From: Anaerolineae bacterium
GTDB lineage: Bacteria; Chloroflexota; Anaerolineae; B4-G1
DNA length: 8,925 nucleotides
Assembly: GCA_030612585.1 (NCBI GenBank)
Contig: JAUWNP010000186.1
Span: 1-8,925 of the forward strand
Direction: 5' to 3'
The position numbers were made by a program, and so were the translations under genes. The stretch's first letter is position 1. Each line of letters opens with the position of its first letter. Shown here piece by piece: positions 5,492-8,925 of this stretch. The notes under the pieces are model-generated. The model was given only the letters and a program-made list of their open reading frames with translations. It had not been told where the DNA came from and ran no database searches.

Positions 5492-5611
5492 GTCATTCCG
5501 AGCGAGCGTAGCGAGTCGAGGAATCTCTACTTGCGATGGCAAGCGTGACCCCGACAGGAGATTCCTCGACTCCCTTCAGTCGCTGCGCTCCTTTCGGTCG
5601 CTCGGAATGAC
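5492..5611. repeat. Palindromic intergenic repeat B, full copy
   Basis: GTCATTCCGAGCGA at 5492-5505 pairs perfectly with TCGCTCGGAATGAC at 5598-5611, and GAGTCGAGGAATCTC at 5513-5527 pairs perfectly with GAGATTCCTCGACTC at 5558-5572. The result is a long, interrupted stem of 14 plus 15 bp. It is the common dispersed repeat class whose ends read GTCATTCCGAG. With repeat A it fills the 411-nt space between two - strand genes, which otherwise holds no gene I can support. Confidence 0.85.
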
Positions 5612-5634
5612 GGTGGCTGAGTAGTAGCCCATTC

Positions 5635-5683
5635 TTCACGTCTCACGTTTGACGTTTGACGTTTCACGTTTCACGCCCCACGT
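5635..5683. repeat. Heptamer array NNSACGY, 7 units, over the GT4 stop codon
   Basis: Seven units: TTCACGT, CTCACGT, TTGACGT twice, TTCACGT, TTCACGC and CCCACGT. On the - strand the array encodes the last residues of the glycosyltransferase (about VGRET) and its TGA stop (5664-5666), then continues past the gene. Confidence 0.9.
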
Positions 5684-6833
5684 CAAACATACCGGCGAGT
5701 TGGCGGGCGGCCCGCTCCCAGGTGAACCGGGCCGCCTGTGCCAACCCCCGGGTGATCATCTCGCGGCGCAGGTCGGTCTCCTCCAGCCCGCGGGCCATCG
5801 CCTCGGCCAGCGCATCCTCGTCGTGGGGGTCCACCAGCAGCGCCGCGTCGCCCGCGACCTCCGGCAGCGAGGACGCGTCTGAGCAGACGACGGGGACGCC
5901 GCAGGCCATCGCCTCCAGCACCGGCAGCCCGAACCCTTCATATAACGACGGGAAGGCGAAGAGAGCAGCATTGCGATACAGCGCCGGCAGGTCGGCCTCG
6001 TCCACGAAGCCCAGGAGACGCACGCGGTCGGGGTGCTTCTCCGCCTCGGCGAGGATGCCCTGGTAGAGCCAGCCCCGGCCGCCGGCGATGAGAAGTTGGA
6101 TGGGTGGTTGGTTAGTTAGTTGGTTGGTTAGTTGGTTGAAGGCGTGGATGAGGCGGATGTAGTTTTTGCGCGGCTGCACGGTGCCGACGCTGAGGACGTA
6201 GGGCCGGTCGCCGATGCCGTAGCGGGCCTGTAGCCGTTCCCGCTCCCCCGGCTCTGCCTCTGGCCGGAAGCAGGGATGGACGCCACTGTAAAGCACCTGT
6301 ACCTTGTCAGAGGGAGCGCCGAGCAGCGACACAATGTCAGCCTGTGTGGCCGCCGAGTCGGCCAGCACCACGTCAGCACGGGCGATAGAGCGGGGCACGA
6401 GACGCTCTAGATAACGCCGCAACTTCGGCACGAAGGCCTCCGGGTAGCGCAGGAACGAGAGGTCGTGGACAGTGAGCAGGGTGCGCGTGCTGCGGCGGGT
6501 GGGCGGGAGGACGAAGTCAGGGGAGTAAAAAACGTCGAGCGGGCCTGTGATGGCCTCGACCGGGATGGGCAATCGCAAGCGGTGCCAGAGGCGAGCCATC
6601 CACTCGTCGCTTATCGGAATGGTGCGGAACTTGACGCTTGACGCCTGACGCCTGACGTTTGACGTTTGACGTTTGACGCTTGACGCCTGACGCCTGGTTC
6701 CTCCGGTGGCAGCGAAGAGAACATACTGGTGCGGGTTCTCCAATGCCAGGAGCGCTGCCACCAGTTCGCGTGTGTAGCGGCCGATGCCAGCACGCTGGCG
6801 GACCGCGGCGGTGTAGTCAATGCCGATGATCAT
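5664..6833 (-). CDS. Family 4 (GT-B) glycosyltransferase, mannosyltransferase-like
   Basis: A 389-residue retaining glycosyltransferase that should move a sugar, probably from a nucleotide donor, to a surface glycan or lipid-linked acceptor at the inner face of the membrane. The N-terminus MIIGIDYTAAVRQRAGIGRY is the usual first strand and acceptor loop. The nucleotide-binding half has YVLSVGTVQPRKN (212-224), LLIAGGRGW (247-255), RVRLLGFVDEADLPALYRNA (270-289) and the GT4 E-x7-E motif at E299 and E307 in YEGFGLPVLEAMACG. Donor and acceptor sugars cannot be told. There are three repeat intrusions. Residues about 47-67 (RRQASSVKRQTSNV...) come from nine heptamers and sit in a loop between strands of the first domain. 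NQLTNQLTNQ (233-242) comes from a tetramer array just after a conserved helix. The C-terminus and stop lie in a third array. No strong Shine-Dalgarno precedes the ATG. It is 168 nt downstream of the GtrA gene. Confidence 0.93.
   Translation of the reverse strand: MIIGIDYTAAVRQRAGIGRYTRELVAALLALENPHQYVLFAATGGTRRQASSVKRQTSNVRRQASSVKFRTIPISDEWMARLWHRLRLPIPVEAITGPLDVFYSPDFVLPPTRRSTRTLLTVHDLSFLRYPEAFVPKLRRYLERLVPRSIARADVVLADSAATQADIVSLLGAPSDKVQVLYSGVHPCFRPEAEPGERERLQARYGIGDRPYVLSVGTVQPRKNYIRLIHAFNQLTNQLTNQPPIQLLIAGGRGWLYQGILAEAEKHPDRVRLLGFVDEADLPALYRNAALFAFPSLYEGFGLPVLEAMACGVPVVCSDASSLPEVAGDAALLVDPHDEDALAEAMARGLEETDLRREMITRGLAQAARFTWERAARQLAGMFDVGRET
6106..6137. repeat. Tetramer array RGTT, 8 units, inside GT4
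   Basis: Eight 4-bp units (GGTT, GGTT, AGTT, AGTT, GGTT, GGTT, AGTT, GGTT). On the - strand they encode NQLTNQLTNQ, a polar insert between the helix after the QPRKN motif and the strand LLIAGG. The word is a close relative of the array at 4622-4665. Confidence 0.85.
6631..6693. repeat. Heptamer array YTGACGY, exactly 9 units, in frame inside GT4
   Basis: Nine uninterrupted 7-bp units, TTGACGC, TTGACGC, CTGACGC, CTGACGT, TTGACGT twice, TTGACGC twice and CTGACGC, total 63 bp, that is 21 codons. On the - strand they give a 7-residue peptide period: RQASSVK, RQTSNVR, RQASSVK. The count keeps the reading frame intact. Confidence 0.93.
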
Positions 6834-6840
6834 TAGAACT

Positions 6841-7000
6841 CGGATTTCAGGACAGTAACGGACACAGCCTCAGAAAGTAGGTCGGATTTGCTATCCGACC
6901 CTGTGGCGGTTATCAAAACCGCCCTACGCTGCCCTTGCCCCAAGGTATTGAGAAGATACGATTTCAGAACAGTAACGGATACAACCTCAACAGTAACGGA
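6841..7000. repeat. Intergenic double hairpin flanked by direct repeats
   Basis: The 168-nt gap between GtrA and GT4 holds two hairpins: GGTCGGAT (6880-6887) with ATCCGACC (6893-6900), and GGCGGTT (6905-6911) with AACCGCC (6917-6923), each with a 5-nt loop. GTAG at 6877-6880 and CTAC at 6924-6927 could close them into a three-way junction. About 31-bp near-direct repeats flank them (6841-6872 and 6959-6989). The core ACAGTAACGGA occurs three times, at 6852-6862, 6969-6979 and 6990-7000. No T-run is present. Confidence 0.75.
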
Positions 7001-7001
7001 T

Positions 7002-7487
7002 TCAGCGGACGTGGCGGAAGGTCCATAGCCGGTTGATGAAAAAGTTCCAGAACAGTACCACTCCGGTGGCGATCACTTTCGCGCCGTTGTAAGCCAGGGC
7101 GAAGTGGGCCATCCCGGTCGCGAGAGCCAGCGCGCCGACGGGACCAGCCAGCAGGCCCGCCTGACCCAAGAGCCAGCGGTCAGAACTATAGAAGACCGCC
7201 GTGTTGATGGCCAGTCCGGCCACGTTGACGACTGAGAACTGCACGAACTGTTTACGCAACGGCTCCCCCCACGTTTCCGGGTAGACCCACAGCCGGTTCC
7301 AGATAAAGTTGCTGATGACCGCAGCGGTGAAGGAGCAGGTATTGGCAAGCAACTTGGGGAAGCCGGCCAGTTGCACCAGCAGGTTGAGCAGGCCAAAGTC
7401 AATCACAGCGCCCAACGTGCCGACGGCGGCGAACTTGAGAAACCGGACGATCTCTTTCTGATTGATGCGAGTAAGTTTAGCGATCAT
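7002..7487 (-). CDS. GtrA-family membrane protein
   Basis: A 161-residue protein with four hydrophobic helices, the normal GtrA size. GtrA-type proteins are thought to help move polyprenyl-linked sugars across the cytoplasmic membrane, or to support glycan-modifying transferases. Family marks are RFLKFAAVGTLGAVIDFGLL at about 15-34, SNFIWNRLWVY at 59-69 after helix two, and FWNFFINRLWTF at 146-157 after helix four; the two N-x-x-x-N-R-L-W segments show the internal duplication of the family. It overlaps the upstream ligase by 11 nt (7477-7487), so translation is probably coupled. AGGAGG lies only 2 nt before the ATG, an abnormally short spacing; a rare ATC start just downstream would be spaced better, or coupling may replace normal initiation. 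Its neighbours (ligase and GT4) support a role in surface-glycan assembly. 22-bp inverted repeats lie outside both ends of the gene. Confidence 0.93.
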   Translation of the reverse strand: MIAKLTRINQKEIVRFLKFAAVGTLGAVIDFGLLNLLVQLAGFPKLLANTCSFTAAVISNFIWNRLWVYPETWGEPLRKQFVQFSVVNVAGLAINTAVFYSSDRWLLGQAGLLAGPVGALALATGMAHFALAYNGAKVIATGVVLFWNFFINRLWTFRHVR

Positions 7488-8925
7488 ATCCTCCTATCCG
7501 TTGCTGTCCTGTCATCCGTGTTCTCCGGACAACGAAGGCCAGGAGACCCAGCAGGACGCCGATGTACAAGTGGACGTTGTTGACGTAGAGGTTGTCGAGG
7601 AAGTGGTGGACGCTGAGGTGGGTCCAGGTGCCCAGGAGCCCGATGGCAAGCCCGCGCAGGGGACCCTCAGCGCGACGCGTGGCCTGCCAGGTCTGCCAGA
7701 AGACCGCGCCCCAAAGGAGCAGGTAGGCGACCAGGCCGATGAGACCGGTCTCGGCGGCGACGTTCAGGTAGTAGTTGTGGGCGTGCCCCAGCGCGATGGG
7801 CCAGTTGATGAGCGCGAAGTAACGGTAGGCCGGTTCGTAGCAGCCGAAGCCGACGCCGGCCCACAGGTTGTAGCGTATCATCTCCAGCGCCGCCTGCCAG
7901 TGGGCCAGCCGCTCGATGACGGCGAAGTTGGCATCGTTGATGCCCACCCCGCGCACGTCTTCAAACCGCACGTCCTGGGCAAAATCGGTCAGGCGGGCCA
8001 CGACAGGGGCAGGCAGCAGGCCGGTCGCGTACAGGCCCAGACCCCCGACGAGAAGCACGACTACCAGCAGCACTCCCCAGCGCGCCTTACGCGGCAGCGC
8101 GACCGCCATCACCAATACCGCCGCCCCGAAGCCCAGCCAGGCCCCCCGGCTCCAGGACATCGCCAGGGAGGTGAGCATTATGAGGGCAGCAGCGCCGATG
8201 AGCAGAAGTTGATGGGTTGGTGGGCTGGTAGATTGGTAGATTGGTAGATTGGTAGATTGGTGGGTCGGGCGGCATCTTCCCAATTTACCAGTATACCAAT
8301 TTACCAGTTTACCCCGCACTATTATAACGAGCGGTCCCAGAGCGAGGGGCAGTGTAATCCCTAAATACCCCGCATACGGGTTCGGCTGCTCAAAGGTGCC
8401 GTAGGCGCGGTAGAAGCGTTCACCGAGGACAAGGATGGCGAAATGCTCCGGCCCCTCACCGCGCAGCCCGAATTGCCAGATGCCGATGCCCGCCTGGAAG
8501 AGCCCGGTCACGAGCAAGACGGACAGCAGCCACGGCAACCGCTGGAGCGTGAGATGGTCGCTGACAAAGAGGAAGAGGAGCAGGATTTGCACCCACTTGA
8601 TGAACTCCGGCACGCCGTAGACGGGCAGTTCGACCGCGTCCCACAGGGACAGCAGCGCCGCACCGAGGAAGACGAGCAGCGGCAACAGTAGGGGCAATCC
8701 CTTGTGGTTGCCCTCCTTGTGGTTGCCCTCGTAATTGCCCTCGTGATTGCCTTCGTGCTCGCCCTCGTGACTACCCTCGTGCTCGCCCAGCAGGTGGGGA
8801 AAACGCAAATCCCGGCGGGCCAACCCCCGCGCCAGCCAGACGGCCAACGTCAGTACGACGAAGGCCTGGGCGATCTGGGCCGGTACCTGCGGAACCTCGG
8901 CGCGCAGGTAGGCCCACAGTGGGCC
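7477..8925 (-). CDS. O-antigen ligase/polymerase-like protein (WaaL/Wzy superfamily), 5' partial
   Basis: The frame is open to the window edge, so 482 residues are visible and the true start lies beyond 8925; the TTG at 8847 is not a natural start because an open, membrane-like segment continues upstream. Many hydrophobic helices are present. Family marks, in visible numbering, are AYGTFEQPNPYAGYL at 174-188, MSWSRGAWLGF at 256-266 and GHAHNYYLNVAAETGLIG at 380-397, matching the Wzy_C/O-antigen ligase signature with its H-x-H-N and acidic residue. It should polymerise glycan units or transfer them to an acceptor at the outer face of the membrane. Two repeat-coded inserts are seen: a His/Glu/Gly/Asn-rich stretch (47-76, HEGN-type) after the first visible helix, and a polar Gln/Ser/Thr/Pro stretch (205-239) between two helices before SWSRGAW. 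The C-terminal tail overlaps the GtrA start. Confidence 0.9.
   Translation of the reverse strand, partial: GPLWAYLRAEVPQVPAQIAQAFVVLTLAVWLARGLARRDLRFPHLLGEHEGSHEGEHEGNHEGNYEGNHKEGNHKGLPLLLPLLVFLGAALLSLWDAVELPVYGVPEFIKWVQILLLFLFVSDHLTLQRLPWLLSVLLVTGLFQAGIGIWQFGLRGEGPEHFAILVLGERFYRAYGTFEQPNPYAGYLGITLPLALGPLVIIVRGKLVNWYTGKLGRCRPTHQSTNLPIYQSTSPPTHQLLLIGAAALIMLTSLAMSWSRGAWLGFGAAVLVMAVALPRKARWGVLLVVVLLVGGLGLYATGLLPAPVVARLTDFAQDVRFEDVRGVGINDANFAVIERLAHWQAALEMIRYNLWAGVGFGCYEPAYRYFALINWPIALGHAHNYYLNVAAETGLIGLVAYLLLWGAVFWQTWQATRRAEGPLRGLAIGLLGTWTHLSVHHFLDNLYVNNVHLYIGVLLGLLAFVVRRTRMTGQQRIGGYDR
7497..7518. repeat. Inverted copy of the ACAGTAACGGA repeat at the ligase 3' end
   Basis: This 22-bp segment, TCCGTTGCTGTCCTG then TCATCCG, matches the reverse complement of 6841-6862 at 19 of 22 positions. 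It lies in the ligase coding region (C-terminal MTGQQR). With the copies at 6841-7000 it forms inverted repeats around the GtrA gene. Confidence 0.55.
8210..8312. repeat. Two adjacent octamer arrays inside the ligase gene
   Basis: From 8210 to 8265 there are seven 8-bp units of the TGGTAGAT type (four perfect copies at 8226-8257, with TGGTGGGY and TGATGGGT variants at the ends). After 15 unrelated bases, four further units of the type CARTWTAC run from 8281 to 8312. On the - strand the whole block encodes about 35 polar residues, including QSTNLPIYQSTSPPTHQ, in a loop between two membrane helices. Confidence 0.9.
8698..8787. repeat. 12-bp coding repeat (HEGN) in the ligase gene
   Basis: About seven imperfect 12-bp units (CCCTCGTGATTG type, one with an added codon) encode EHEG, SHEG, EHEG, NHEG, NYEG, NHKEG and NHKG on the - strand. 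Third-base changes between units suggest selection to keep a His-x-Gly-x period. The stretch lies just after a membrane helix, in a loop. Confidence 0.88.

Noticed and set aside
5196..5624. 142-residue + strand frame with CHCEERQRR and ESRGIST
   Set aside because: These peptides are translations of the dispersed palindromes A and B.
7462..8247. 261-residue open frame on the + strand
   Set aside because: Antisense to the ligase gene; Gln/Asp/Val-rich shadow typical of GC-rich coding DNA.
8911..8925. Perfect palindrome GGCCCACAGTGGGCC
   Set aside because: It is short, lies in coding sequence at the window edge, and is explained by codons of the ligase.

Overview
The window looks like a chromosomal stretch from a GC-rich free-living bacterium. 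Gene types and promoter style (TGTGCTAWACT -10 regions, a nearly leaderless start, a Thr/Pro-linker surface protein, many intergenic palindromes) suggest Chloroflexota, perhaps Anaerolineae. That is inference; there is no rRNA or marker gene to fix it. The first 1 kb is visibly more AT-rich than the rest. No rRNA, tRNA, CRISPR array or transposase was found.

Layout. The left part reads on the + strand: the 3' end of an unidentified gene (1-123), a hemolysin III/PAQR-type membrane protein (308-985), a repeat-rich leader with a good promoter (1040-1276), a membrane-anchored lamin-tail-domain protein (1277-2167), an MJ0936/YfcE-type metallophosphoesterase with a nearly leaderless start (2220-2798), and a 443-residue protein of unknown function with a possible nucleotidyltransferase signature (2880-4211). 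A heptamer-built inverted repeat (4217-4300) separates these from the right part, which reads entirely on the - strand. In transcription order that part is an O-antigen ligase/polymerase-like protein (cut by the window edge at 8925), a GtrA-family membrane protein overlapping it by 11 nt, a family 4 glycosyltransferase, a small protein with three beta-flower-like repeats, and a small multi-spanning membrane protein.

How the genes work together. The ligase/polymerase, GtrA protein and GT4 enzyme form a plausible surface-glycan group: GT4 adds sugars to a lipid-linked glycan, GtrA-type proteins take part in moving lipid-linked sugars, and the Wzy/WaaL-like protein polymerises or transfers the product. 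The two small downstream - strand genes are translationally coupled to each other but are not clearly part of the glycan group. The + strand genes look like independent single-gene units.

The most striking feature is a set of degenerate short tandem repeats (units of 4, 7, 8 and 12 bp) that occupy intergenic DNA and also sit inside or at the edges of at least five reading frames. The ligase, GT4 and small membrane protein carry polar, repeat-coded peptide inserts; the lamin-tail and small membrane genes have start codons inside arrays; the GT4 stop codon lies in an array. One array type (unit NNSACGY) occurs three times: twice outside or at the end of genes, and once inside GT4 as exactly nine units (63 bp, 21 codons). 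These resemble the heptanucleotide STRR repeats known from filamentous cyanobacteria. The 4-, 7- and 8-bp arrays could in principle change reading frame by unit gain or loss, although their degeneracy argues for slow rather than rapid change.
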